Source of the DNA: VRUE01 sp963745915
GTDB lineage: Bacteria; Actinomycetota; Thermoleophilia; Solirubrobacterales; 70-9
Length of the DNA stretch: 64,000 nucleotides
Direction: 5' to 3'
Assembly (NCBI GenBank): GCA_963745915.1
Contig: CAVUZA010000002.1
Span: forward strand, 1,364,001-1,428,000
The notes beneath the pieces are model-generated. The model saw nothing but the letters and a program-made list of their open reading frames with translations. It ran no database searches and was not told the DNA's origin. Both the position numbers and the translations under genes were made by a program. Positions 47,446 to 55,280 of this stretch are shown piece by piece (position 1 is the stretch's first letter; the number at the start of each line of letters is the position of its first letter).

Positions 47446-48858
47446 ATGCGCGGCAGGCGGACCAAGATCATCGCCACGGTCGGCCCGGCCAGCTGGGACG
47501 AGGAGGTGCTGGCGCGGCTGATCGAGGCCGGTGCCGACGTGCTGCGCCTCAACTTCTCCCACGCCGACCGCGAGCGGCACGCGCGCACGGTCGAGGCGAT
47601 CCGCGGCGGCGCCGAGCGGGCCGGGCGTGAGGTCGCGGTGCTCGGCGACCTGCCGGGGCCGAAGCTGCGGATCGGCGAGCTGCGCGGCGACGTGGCCGAG
47701 CTCGAGACCGGCACGCACGTGAAGCTGACCCCGCGCGAGGTCGAGGGCGACCGCGAGACGATCCCGGTCAGCTGGCCGCAGGTCGGCTCGCTGCGCGAGG
47801 ACGAGCTCGTCTACCTCGCCGACGGCGCGATCCGCCTGCGGGTCAACGAGCCCGACGGCGGCGAGGTCGACTGCGAGGTCGAGGTCGGCGGCACGCTCTC
47901 CTCGCACAAGGGGATGAACGTGCCGGGGGCGAGCACCCCGGCGGCGACCGACGGCGACCTCGGCTGGGTCGAGTTCGCGGTCGAGCAGGGGATCGACCTG
48001 CTCGCCGTCTCCTTCGTCTCCTCCGCCGCCGACCTGGAGCCGGTGGCCGAGCGGCTGCGGGCGCTGGGCGCCGACGTGCCGCTGATCGCCAAGGTCGAGA
48101 AGCCGCAGGCGGCCGCCAACGTCGAGGAGATCGTCGCCGCGGCGACCGGCGGGATCATGGTCGCCCGTGGCGACCTCGGGATCGAGCTGCCGCTGGCCGA
48201 GGTGCCGGTCGTGCAGAAGCGGCTGATCCGGGCCGCCGGCCGGCGCTCGAAGCCGGCGATCACGGCGACCCAGATGCTGGCCTCGATGGTGACCGCGCGG
48301 CGCCCGACCCGGGCCGAGGTCACCGACGTCGCCAACGCGATCTTCGACGGCAGCGACGCGGTGATGCTCTCCGAGGAGACGGCGGTCGGGCAGAACCCGA
48401 TCGAGGCGGTGCGGGTGATGGACCGGATCGCGCGGGCGACCGAGCCCGACCTGCCCTACGGCGAGTGGCTGTTCAACCGCACCGACCAGGCGACCCAGGA
48501 CGTCGCCGACTCGGTGGCGCAGAGTGCGGTCGGCTCGGTCTACCGGCTCAACCTCGCGGCGCTGGTGGTGCCGACGCTGAGCGGCCGCACCGCGCGGCTG
48601 ATCTCCGCCCACCGTCCCAACGTGCCGGTGCTGGCGATCTCGCCGCGGATCGAGACGGTGCGCCGCCTCGGACTGCTGTTCGGGGTGACCGCGGTGCTCA
48701 ACGACCACGTCACCGACATCCACGGCCTGCTGCACGACTGCGCCCGGCTGGCGGGCGAGCACGGGGTCGCCGCCTCCGGCGCGCTGATCGCGATCACCGC
48801 CGGGCTGCCCGAGCAGGAGTTGGGGACGAACCTCTTCGAGGTCCACCGCGTGCCCTGA
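47446..48858 (+). CDS. pyk: Pyruvate kinase
   Basis: This enzyme converts phosphoenolpyruvate and ADP to pyruvate and ATP in glycolysis. The 470-residue protein opens RRTKIIATVGPAS, with VLRLNFSHAD, DLPGPKLRIGEL, the catalytic segment LIAKVEKPQAA, MVARGDLGIELPL and ATQMLASM. The C-terminal allosteric domain (about 345-470) is complete. It is divergent from the P450 gene and co-directional with enoyl-CoA hydratase 24 bases later. Confidence 0.97.
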   Translation: MRGRRTKIIATVGPASWDEEVLARLIEAGADVLRLNFSHADRERHARTVEAIRGGAERAGREVAVLGDLPGPKLRIGELRGDVAELETGTHVKLTPREVEGDRETIPVSWPQVGSLREDELVYLADGAIRLRVNEPDGGEVDCEVEVGGTLSSHKGMNVPGASTPAATDGDLGWVEFAVEQGIDLLAVSFVSSAADLEPVAERLRALGADVPLIAKVEKPQAAANVEEIVAAATGGIMVARGDLGIELPLAEVPVVQKRLIRAAGRRSKPAITATQMLASMVTARRPTRAEVTDVANAIFDGSDAVMLSEETAVGQNPIEAVRVMDRIARATEPDLPYGEWLFNRTDQATQDVADSVAQSAVGSVYRLNLAALVVPTLSGRTARLISAHRPNVPVLAISPRIETVRRLGLLFGVTAVLNDHVTDIHGLLHDCARLAGEHGVAASGALIAITAGLPEQELGTNLFEVHRVP

Positions 48859-48882
48859 GCCGGGCGCAGTAGGGTCCGGGCC

Positions 48883-49662
48883 GTGGGCGAGGCGATCCGA
48901 CTCGAGCGCGACGGCGGGCTGGCGGTGGCGACCCTCGACCGGCCGCCGCTCAACCTCTTCGACCGCGAGATGTTCGAGGCGCTGCAGGCGACGATCGCCG
49001 CGGTCGAGGCCGAGCCGCCACGGGCGCTGCTCTTCCGCGCCGAGGGGCGGGCGGTCTCCGGCGGGGTCGACGTCGCCGAGTTCGACGGGCTGACGCCGGC
49101 CCGGGCGGGCGAGCTGTGGGACGAGTTGATCGGCGCCGTCGAGCGGGTCGAAGCGCTGCCGCTGCCGGTCGTCTTCGCCGCCCACGCCCTGACCCTGACC
49201 GCGGCCTTCGAGCTGGCGCTCGGCTGCGACCTGATCCTCGCCGCCCGCACGGCCAGGTTCGGCCTGGTCGAGAAAGTGGTCGGGCTGACGCCGTCGATGG
49301 GCGGCACGCAGCGGCTGGCGGAGCGGGCCGGCAGCGGCCGGGCGCGCGAGCTGGTGCTGACCGGGGAGCTGTTCGGGGCCGAGGAGCTGGCCGGCTGGGG
49401 GGTGGTCAACCGGGTCCTCGACGACGAGGGCTTCGACGCGGCGGCGCGGGCCTTCGCCGCCGAGCTGGCCGCCGGGCCGACCAAGGCCCACGCGATGACC
49501 AAGCTGATCCTGCGGCGCTTCCGCGAGGGCGGCATCCCGGCGGCGGACGAGGCCGTGCGCCGCGAGGCGGGCGAGCTGTTCGCGACCGAGGACCTGCAGC
49601 GGGCGGTGAAGACCTTCCTCGAGCACGGCGGCCCCGGGCACGCGAGCTTCGAGGGCCGCTGA
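48883..49662 (+). CDS. Enoyl-CoA hydratase/isomerase family protein
   Basis: This 259-residue crotonase-fold enzyme acts on enoyl-CoA in fatty acid degradation. The oxyanion-hole segments are AEGRAVSGGVDVAEF and ALTLTAAFELALGCDLILAAR, with LVEKVVGLTPSMGGTQRLAERAG after it. The catalytic Glu pair of classic hydratases is not obvious at the first position, so isomerase or another crotonase activity is possible. It starts at GTG and follows pyk. Confidence 0.88.
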   Translation: MGEAIRLERDGGLAVATLDRPPLNLFDREMFEALQATIAAVEAEPPRALLFRAEGRAVSGGVDVAEFDGLTPARAGELWDELIGAVERVEALPLPVVFAAHALTLTAAFELALGCDLILAARTARFGLVEKVVGLTPSMGGTQRLAERAGSGRARELVLTGELFGAEELAGWGVVNRVLDDEGFDAAARAFAAELAAGPTKAHAMTKLILRRFREGGIPAADEAVRREAGELFATEDLQRAVKTFLEHGGPGHASFEGR

Positions 49663-49673
49663 GGCCGAAGCGC

Positions 49674-49708
49674 GCTCCCTTTGGTCGTCTATGGCGTCGA
49701 AAGGGAGC
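49674..49708. repeat. Hairpin between enoyl-CoA hydratase and thioesterase genes
   Basis: GCTCCCTTT (49674-49682) and AAAGGGAGC (49700-49708) are perfect 9-base arms around a 17-base loop containing CTATGG. It may terminate the hydratase transcript. Confidence 0.7.
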
Positions 49709-49731
49709 ACGAACGGGATAGGCTGCCGGCC

Positions 49732-50196
49732 GTGACCGACTTCGACGCGATCGCCAAGGGGATGACGCAGGCGGTGCCCTTCACCGGGCACCTCGGCCTC
49801 GAGGTCACCGCCGTGGCGGCCGGCGAGGCGACGGTGCGCCTGCCCGAGCGGCCCGAGCTCACCAACCACGTCGGCTCCCAGCACGCCGGCGCCCTCTTCA
49901 CCGCCGCCGAGGCCGCCTCCGGGGCCGCTTTCGTCGGCGCCTTCGCCGAGCGCCTCGGCGACGTGACGCCGCTGGCCCGCGGCGCCGAGATCTCCTACGA
50001 GAAGATCGCCAAGGGCCCGATCGACGCCCGCGCCAGGCTCGCCGTCCCGGCCGAGCAGGCCCTGGCCACGCTCGACGCCGAGGGCAAGGTCGTCTTCCCC
50101 TGTGAGATCGAGCTCTTCGACGCCGGCGAGCAGCGGGTCGCCACCGCCACCGTCCAGTGGCACGTGCGGCTGAACCAGCCGCCCGAGGCCGCTTAG
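49732..50196 (+). CDS. DUF4442 hotdog-fold thioesterase-like protein
   Basis: This 154-residue hotdog protein carries the DUF4442/PaaI-like core: ELTNHVGSQHAGALFTAAEAASGAAF, then TPLARGAEISYEKIAKGPI. It probably hydrolyses an acyl-CoA, fitting its place after a crotonase gene. It starts at GTG 49732. The following flavin monooxygenase fragment starts right after it, suggesting an old deletion at this point. Confidence 0.82.
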   Translation: MTDFDAIAKGMTQAVPFTGHLGLEVTAVAAGEATVRLPERPELTNHVGSQHAGALFTAAEAASGAAFVGAFAERLGDVTPLARGAEISYEKIAKGPIDARARLAVPAEQALATLDAEGKVVFPCEIELFDAGEQRVATATVQWHVRLNQPPEAA

Positions 50197-50211
50197 AACG
50201 ACCTTCCCGGA

Positions 50212-50807
50212 GGACTACGCGAGCCACGGACCTCGACGCGCGGGCCGTCGTGGTGGCCACCCGCACGCCGCCGCACATCATCTGGCGCAAGCTGTTCGGC
50301 ACGCCAGCGCAGATCACCGGCACCGTGCTGCAGCATCTGCCGCTCCGCGTCGCGGACGCGGTCACCGCGGCGACCGAGCGGCTGGTGGTCGGCGACCTCT
50401 CCCGCTTCGGGCTGCCGCGTCCCGGGACCGGCATCGCGACCTCGATGGCCAAGCACAACCAGTCGCCGGCGTTCGACGACGGCTTCGTCGCGTCGGTCAA
50501 GTCCGGGCGCATCGAGATCGTCGCCGCGGTCGAGGCCTTCGACGAAGGCGACGTGCTGCTCGCCGACGGCTCCCGCATCCAGCCCGAGGCCGTGATCGCC
50601 GCGACCGGCTATCGCCGCGGCCTGGAGCCGATCGTCGGCCACCTCGGCGTGCTCGACCGGCAGGGGAGGCCGCTGGCCCACGGCCGCCGCCAGCACCCCT
50701 CCGCACCGGGCCTCTTCTTCACCGGCTTCCGCACCGAGCTCTCTGGCCAGCTCCGCCTGATGCGCTTCGACGCCCGCGCCATCGCCCGCGCGCTGGGCAA
50801 CCCGTAG
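50212..50807 (+). pseudogene. C-terminal fragment of a flavin-containing monooxygenase
   Basis: The frame RAVVVATRTPPHIIWRKLFG...VIAATGYRRGLEPIVGHLGVLD...LFFTGFRTELSGQLRLM matches the C-terminal half of FAD/NADPH-dependent monooxygenases. The N-terminal half with the first GxGxxG FAD motif is absent; the preceding sequence is the thioesterase gene. It is a truncated remnant, ending 17 bases before tRNA-Arg. Confidence 0.75.
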
Positions 50808-50823
50808 AATCCGCCCCTCGCCC

Positions 50824-50897
50824 GCGCCAGTAGCTCAGTTGGATAGAGCGTCGGTCTACGAAACCGAAGGTCACAGGTTCGAATCCTGTCTGGCGCG
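50824..50897 (+). tRNA. tRNA-Arg(ACG)
   Basis: Acceptor GCGCCAG pairs with CTGGCGC, followed by discriminator G. The anticodon loop CTACGAA gives ACG. The T arm has GGTTCGAATCC. Length is 74 bases. A decayed integrase follows, marking this tRNA as an integration site. Confidence 0.97.
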
Positions 50898-51059
50898 TTG
50901 ACGTGATCCCGCTTGGTGGGAAGCGGCCGCGCGCCGCCCAGGCAAGCTAGCCTGACGAGGACGAGCTTGAGGCCTGCGTACGCTGCTCTATCGTCCGCGA
51001 GCGGACCGTGCCGCCCGAAGAGCCAGCACGGCTCTCGTGAGGTCGGTCCATCGGCGCTG

Positions 51060-51350
51060 CTCACCCAGCCCGACCAGGACTCGACCGCCCGCGCCTTCTC
51101 CAGCGAAGCAGGCAGCCCGCTCGACCCCGGCAACCTCCGCCGCCGCATCCTAAAGCCGCTCGTAGAGGAGGTCGACGCCCCCTGGGCCTGCTTCCACACG
51201 TTCCGCCAGATCTTCGCCCCCTCCACCTCGGCCAGGGCGCCAACGTCCTCCAGTTCAGCCGCGCCCTCGGCCACCACTCACCCGCCTTCACGCTTGATCC
51301 GCTACGCGCACCTTCTGCCCGGCGACGAGGCACCCCCACTCAAATTTTGA
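51060..51350 (+). pseudogene. Decayed tyrosine recombinase (integrase) C-terminus
   Basis: The frame ARAFSSEAGSPLDPGNLRRRILKPLVEEVDAPWACFHTFR matches the catalytic domain of phage-type tyrosine integrases up to the H-x-x-R motif. A frame shift follows: the expected LGQGANVLQFSRALGHHSPAFTLD reads in another frame, then YAHLLPGDEAPPL returns to the first. The catalytic tyrosine region is thus broken. Its position next to tRNA-Arg marks an old integration event. Confidence 0.8.
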
Positions 51351-51407
51351 CGACGATTCGTTGGCCTTCGGAGGTCTGACGTTGGCTAGCTAGGTGCGGG
51401 GGGAAGC

Positions 51408-52010
51408 TCAAGCCAGGTCGGCGAAAACGAAGCGCCTACCTTCTTTCCAGGCAGCAAGTTCCGTGTGAGCGTCGCCTTGGAACCGGACCAGCTCCAGTAG
51501 GCCGTCGGGCGGCTGGCTCGCCTTCGTCAGGACGCATGCCGGAACATCTCCTTCGTCGATCGGCTCCCACATGTAGGGAATCTCCACTTGCGAGCCGAAA
51601 ACCACGAGGTTGCGCGATCCAGGAAGGGCTGCCGATGGAACTACGATCTGCTTCGGGGCAGCAGCATCGGCGCGAAGGCGGTCAGCGAGTTCTTGACAGG
51701 GTCCGTGGTCGTCTCCGACGAGGTCGTCCGGCCGAAGTTCAAACGCGGCAAGGCAATCCTCGAAGCTGATCTCTACGGCCCTATCGAGGTCGAGACGCAG
51801 CGCCCAGACATTGAGTCGGCGATCAGCCGCATCCTCGGGGCGGCGCACGTCGTGGTAGCGCAAATACTCTGCCCAGGGTCCGAGGGGGTGCAGGCTGATG
51901 TATTGGGTCGGCGGCGAGCCGACGCGGTGAAAGCGGCCGGGAGTGCGATGGGCATTTGGGCGGAGTGGGGTGTCCCAGTCAGAGATGCGAAAGCCGACCT
52001 CGCTCAGCAC
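51408..52010 (-). CDS. RES-domain toxin
   Basis: This 200-residue protein is of the RES family, whose members degrade or modify NAD+ to stop growth. Conserved Arg, Glu and Ser positions are visible in TPGRFHRVGSPPTQYISLHPLGPWAEYLRY and PSAALPGSRNLVVFGSQVEI. It starts at GTG 52010, two bases past the Xre-type antitoxin stop, so the pair is translated together. It is divergent from the ubiquitin-like operon. Confidence 0.85.
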   Translation of the reverse strand: MLSEVGFRISDWDTPLRPNAHRTPGRFHRVGSPPTQYISLHPLGPWAEYLRYHDVRRPEDAADRRLNVWALRLDLDRAVEISFEDCLAAFELRPDDLVGDDHGPCQELADRLRADAAAPKQIVVPSAALPGSRNLVVFGSQVEIPYMWEPIDEGDVPACVLTKASQPPDGLLELVRFQGDAHTELAAWKEGRRFVFADLA

Positions 52011-52012
52011 AG

Positions 52013-52777
52013 CTAGGCGGCGGTGTGGGATCGAGCGCTAGCCGCTAGAGCAGTGAGTTGCTCGGCAGCACCGGGATCATCGAGGAGATCGAGTGGCCGC
52101 CGCCCGCCGAGTTGGGGATGCGGTATTCCAAACCACCGGACAACGCCTGGACCGGTCATTGCATGCCGAAGATGATTCGCAATGCGGGCGACAACGCGCA
52201 CGCGGCGAGCGTCCTCCCCCTCTGGGCCGGTGCCATCCCCCGCTGAGATCCACCGCTGGAAGGTTCGTGGACTGACGCCCAACAACTCGGCCAGGCTCGA
52301 CTGCGAGGTCTCAAGGACCAAGGCCAGCCATCGTGCAAGATCCTTCGCGGTGCTGTCTTCATAGAGCGGGCCGCCCTCGGCGATATCGCGGAAGACTTGA
52401 CGCATCTGCTCAAGGCGAGTGCGCATCTCCCGCCTAGCACCGGGAACGTCGGGAGAGTCGGCCAAGCGTAGGGCACGGATCAGCGCCCCTTGGACAGCGA
52501 GGAAGAGATAAGGGTCGATGTCGAGCCCGGTCTCCCCAGTGAGACTGAAAACGTCATCGGCGAGTTGATCGAGGAAGAGGCGCAGATCGTCGGAGATCTC
52601 GGTTTCCCGAGCCAGGCGGAGATTGCGCTCACCTAGCTCGCGGGCGATCTCAGCGGGATCAGCGACGTGGCTAGGAATCGTCCCCTCAAGCGCCCAATCG
52701 CCGTGTCCCCCTTCAGGGGCAGTGTCCCGAACGTCGGTTTCGGGAGAAGCGGCTGGAGCTATCATTGTCGTGCTCAT
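52013..52777 (-). CDS. Xre/MbcA/ParS-type antitoxin
   Basis: The 254-residue protein has a helix-turn-helix (TSQSSLAELLGVSPRTFQRWIS) and the C-terminal MbcA/ParS (DUF2384-like) region ending VVRWFGIPHPQLGGRRPLDLLDDPGAAEQL, which binds and blocks RES toxins. It is longer than the usual 130-160 residues because of an N-terminal extension (about 1-110). It precedes the RES gene and likely represses the pair. Confidence 0.85.
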   Translation of the reverse strand: MSTTMIAPAASPETDVRDTAPEGGHGDWALEGTIPSHVADPAEIARELGERNLRLARETEISDDLRLFLDQLADDVFSLTGETGLDIDPYLFLAVQGALIRALRLADSPDVPGARREMRTRLEQMRQVFRDIAEGGPLYEDSTAKDLARWLALVLETSQSSLAELLGVSPRTFQRWISAGDGTGPEGEDARRVRVVARIANHLRHAMTGPGVVRWFGIPHPQLGGRRPLDLLDDPGAAEQLTALAASARSHTAA

Positions 52778-52842
52778 GTCGTACCTCTATGACAGATTAT
52801 GGCAGCAAGTGCCGATTCCAGTAAGAGAAAGGAGTTGCTCCG

Positions 52843-52992
52843 ATGCCGAAAGATCCTAAGGGTCCACCGGAGGAGAAGCCGGGCAAAGGTCCGGATCATC
52901 CCCCGCATCCACCCCATCCGCCACACCCCGAACCGCCCCCGCCTGGTCCCCCGAACCCACCCAAGCCGCCCCATCACAGACCAGTCGGTTAG
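52843..52992 (+). CDS. 49-residue Pro/His-rich peptide at the head of the E2-E1/JAB operon
   Basis: This small gene has a strong ribosome binding site (AAAGGAG at 52828-52834, 8 bases from ATG) and ends 9 bases before the E2-E1 gene. The peptide has 24 prolines, 6 histidines and 5 lysines among 49 residues, no cysteine and no aromatic residue, and ends RPVG. It must be disordered. Repeats of PPH occupy residues 20-29. It cannot be a beta-grasp ubiquitin-like protein. Given its place, a C-terminal glycine and neighbours for activation, conjugation and peptide removal, it may be a disordered modifier, a target, or a metal-binding scaffold. The function is not known. Confidence 0.75.
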   Translation: MPKDPKGPPEEKPGKGPDHPPHPPHPPHPEPPPPGPPNPPKPPHHRPVG

Positions 52993-53001
52993 CGAGGTCT
53001 C

Positions 53002-54777
53002 GTGCGAACCTGGGTCGATCGCCTTCCCGAGCGCTTCGAGCATGAGCTCGCTGAGTTCGAGCGGCGTGAGCTCGTCTTCGAGCTTGACCGCAAGCAGCTC
53101 GAGGAGCAGGGACGAGTGGTTCTGCGGGGGGCGATCGACCACAAGGGCAAGGAAGTGCGGCTTGAAATCCGCTATCCCGACCTTTTCCCCTATTTGCGGC
53201 CGGAGGTAGTGGCGCCTGAGCTAAGCCTAGGACGACACCAGCATCCGTACGCAGGCAACCTCTGTCTGCTTGACCCTTCCACGAGGGCTTGGGATACGGA
53301 CGAAACTGCCGCCGGGCTGGTCATCGAGCGCGTGCCGTATCTATTGGGACTGCTTGAGCCAGGGGCGGAGGAGGCCCTGCGGGAGGCCGAGACGCCCCAA
53401 GGCGAGCCAGCCTCCGTTTACTTCCCCGCAATGCCAGGGAACGTCGTCTTCGTTCCCCAGGCTGCCCTTGAATTGCCTGCCGAGGCGAAGGCTGGCTCAG
53501 GGCGAATCGCCTTTTCGGTTTTCGAGCCGCCGCAGCCCGAGGTCCGAGGTTTGCTCGCCGAGTTGGTCGAAAAAGGACGTAACCGCAAGTCGCGGCATTT
53601 GGCGAGAGCGGAAGAGGCGTTGCTGGCTCGTTTCGGCGGCGAGCAATTGCCATTTCGTTGGGTACGACTTCCAGTCCCTCCAGCGGAGAACACCGTGGAG
53701 GGAGTTCTAGCGGCGATCGAGGAGGCCAAGGAGGGCTTCGGCTCCCCACCTTGGCAGGCGATTCCCGGTGGTCAGATCGCCATCACTGGGGCGGTTTTCT
53801 CTGAGGAGGTGCGGCAGGGGGAGCAGGAGGACTCATGGCTATTTGCGGTGCGCTTGCGGCACCCATCTGGGGGCGAGAGTGCGCATTTGGCGGGTGGACA
53901 GCGACTAAGCCGCTCAGGATTGGAGGAGAGGCTGCCGACCTGGGTGCGGCTGGAGGACGCAACCGTCGCACTGGTAGGGCTTGGGTCGGTTGGCGCTGGA
54001 CTCACGGTCGAGCTAGCGCGGGCAGGTGTACACGAGTTGCGGGGGATGGACGACGATGCGGTCGAAGCCGGGACGACCGTACGCTGGCCCCTCGGCCTTA
54101 GTGCATCGGGTCGGTGGAAGGGTGGGGCGCTGGCCCGCCGAATTGCTCAAGACTATCCCTATACGAACTTTAAGGCGACGATTCATCGGCTGGGGCAGAG
54201 CGCCGGGGTAAGAACTGCACGACAGCGCAGCGAGCTCGACATCTTGGATGAGTTTCTTGACGGTGCAGACCTCGCGATGGACGCAACCGGCGAGATTGGC
54301 GTTCAGCAAGTACTGGCCGACCTCGCGGCTGAACGCGGGATCCCGCAACTCTATGTGTCGACCACGGAGGGGGCGCGAGGCGGTCTAGTCGCACGGGTGG
54401 TGCCTGGACTGACCGGTTGTTGGATGTGTCTACAAATGCATCTTGACGAAGGAACGATCCCTGCGCCGGCGGCTGACGAGGCCGGGACGGTTCAGCCGCG
54501 GGGCTGTGGAACGCTCACTTTTGTTGGAGCTGGGTTCGACATCCTGCCCGTGGTGGCGCAGGGGACGCGGGCGGCAGTTTCGATGCTTTCCGACGAGAGA
54601 CGAATGGACGAGGCACATAGGAAGGGTGATGATGGTCGCGATGACGTATTTGTCTACTCGTTTATCGGAGAGCCGCCGGTGCCGCCGCAATGGAGCGGTC
54701 ATCCGCTAAGGGTTCATCCCAGTTGTCCCGTCTGCAATCCGGAGAAGGATGAAAATGGCACGGATCCTGCTGTCTGA
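53002..54777 (+). CDS. E2-E1 fusion of a bacterial ubiquitin-like conjugation system
   Basis: The 591-residue protein joins an N-terminal E2-like domain to a C-terminal E1/ThiF domain. The E2 part (about 38-115) has IRYPDLFPYLRPEV and RHQHPYAGNLCLLD, with Cys88 as the likely catalytic residue. A middle region (about 130-310) follows. The E1 part has the nucleotide loop VALVGLGSVGAG (near 326), MDDDAVEAGTTVRWPLG, DATGEIG, Cys502 (RGCGT) as a thioester candidate, and CWMC (473-476) plus CPVC (575-578) for zinc. The domain order is that of Cap2 in type II CBASS. No CD-NTase or effector is seen. It starts at GTG, and the JAB gene begins inside its 3' end. Confidence 0.88.
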   Translation: MRTWVDRLPERFEHELAEFERRELVFELDRKQLEEQGRVVLRGAIDHKGKEVRLEIRYPDLFPYLRPEVVAPELSLGRHQHPYAGNLCLLDPSTRAWDTDETAAGLVIERVPYLLGLLEPGAEEALREAETPQGEPASVYFPAMPGNVVFVPQAALELPAEAKAGSGRIAFSVFEPPQPEVRGLLAELVEKGRNRKSRHLARAEEALLARFGGEQLPFRWVRLPVPPAENTVEGVLAAIEEAKEGFGSPPWQAIPGGQIAITGAVFSEEVRQGEQEDSWLFAVRLRHPSGGESAHLAGGQRLSRSGLEERLPTWVRLEDATVALVGLGSVGAGLTVELARAGVHELRGMDDDAVEAGTTVRWPLGLSASGRWKGGALARRIAQDYPYTNFKATIHRLGQSAGVRTARQRSELDILDEFLDGADLAMDATGEIGVQQVLADLAAERGIPQLYVSTTEGARGGLVARVVPGLTGCWMCLQMHLDEGTIPAPAADEAGTVQPRGCGTLTFVGAGFDILPVVAQGTRAAVSMLSDERRMDEAHRKGDDGRDDVFVYSFIGEPPVPPQWSGHPLRVHPSCPVCNPEKDENGTDPAV

Positions 54778-55225
54778 GCGGGTTCTCACAGAGATGGAGC
54801 AGGAGGCCAAGCGGCGAGCCCCTGACGAGAGTGGCGGAATTCTGCTCGGCTTCGCGGGTCGCGACGACCCCAATCTGCTGTCGGTGCTTTGTCAGGTCGG
54901 CCCGGGCCCAGAGGCGGTTCACGAACGACATCGCTTCGAGCCCGACGGCCCCTGGCAGGAGCGCCAAGTCGCAGCGGCCTACGAGCGCAGCGGCAGAATC
55001 GTGACGTATCTTGGTGACTGGCATTCTCACCCCAACGGACCGGGACGCCCGAGCGGTCTTGACCGCGCCACGGCGCGACAGATTGCTCGCACAACCGAGG
55101 CGCGTTGTCCTCACCCTCTGATGGTGATCCTGGCAGGCGGTAGGGAGAATTGGGAGGTTGCTGCACATCGTTTTGGCCGCTGGCGGCTGCGATCGGTAGA
55201 TGTGGACATATACCCAGATAGCTAG
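54749..55225 (+). CDS. JAB/MPN metallopeptidase (Cap3-like deconjugase)
   Basis: This 158-residue isopeptidase-like protein has a complete JAMM zinc site: Glu27 (DESGGILLG), His92 and His94 in WHSHPNGPGRPSGLD, Ser102 and Asp105. Such enzymes trim or remove ubiquitin-like modifiers. It overlaps the E2-E1 gene by 29 bases and is the last gene of the operon; ATG 54749 or 54755 could be used. About 50 bases after its stop the IS1380 element begins, so any further genes of the system may have been cut off. Confidence 0.9.
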   Translation: MKMARILLSERVLTEMEQEAKRRAPDESGGILLGFAGRDDPNLLSVLCQVGPGPEAVHERHRFEPDGPWQERQVAAAYERSGRIVTYLGDWHSHPNGPGRPSGLDRATARQIARTTEARCPHPLMVILAGGRENWEVAAHRFGRWRLRSVDVDIYPDS

Positions 55226-55280
55226 GGTCAACCAGCGGGGGGGATGGAGCGATCAGGTTCGAGGCCATGCCCGGTGCTAG

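Noticed and set aside
47365..50163. 932-codon minus-strand frame opposite pyruvate kinase and enoyl-CoA hydratase
   Set aside because: It spans two real genes and their gap in antisense and shows no recognisable domain.
55250..55260. Possible attR copy of the tRNA-Arg end (CAGGTTCGA)
   Set aside because: Only nine bases match and the acceptor-stem part is missing, so it is not a credible attachment site.
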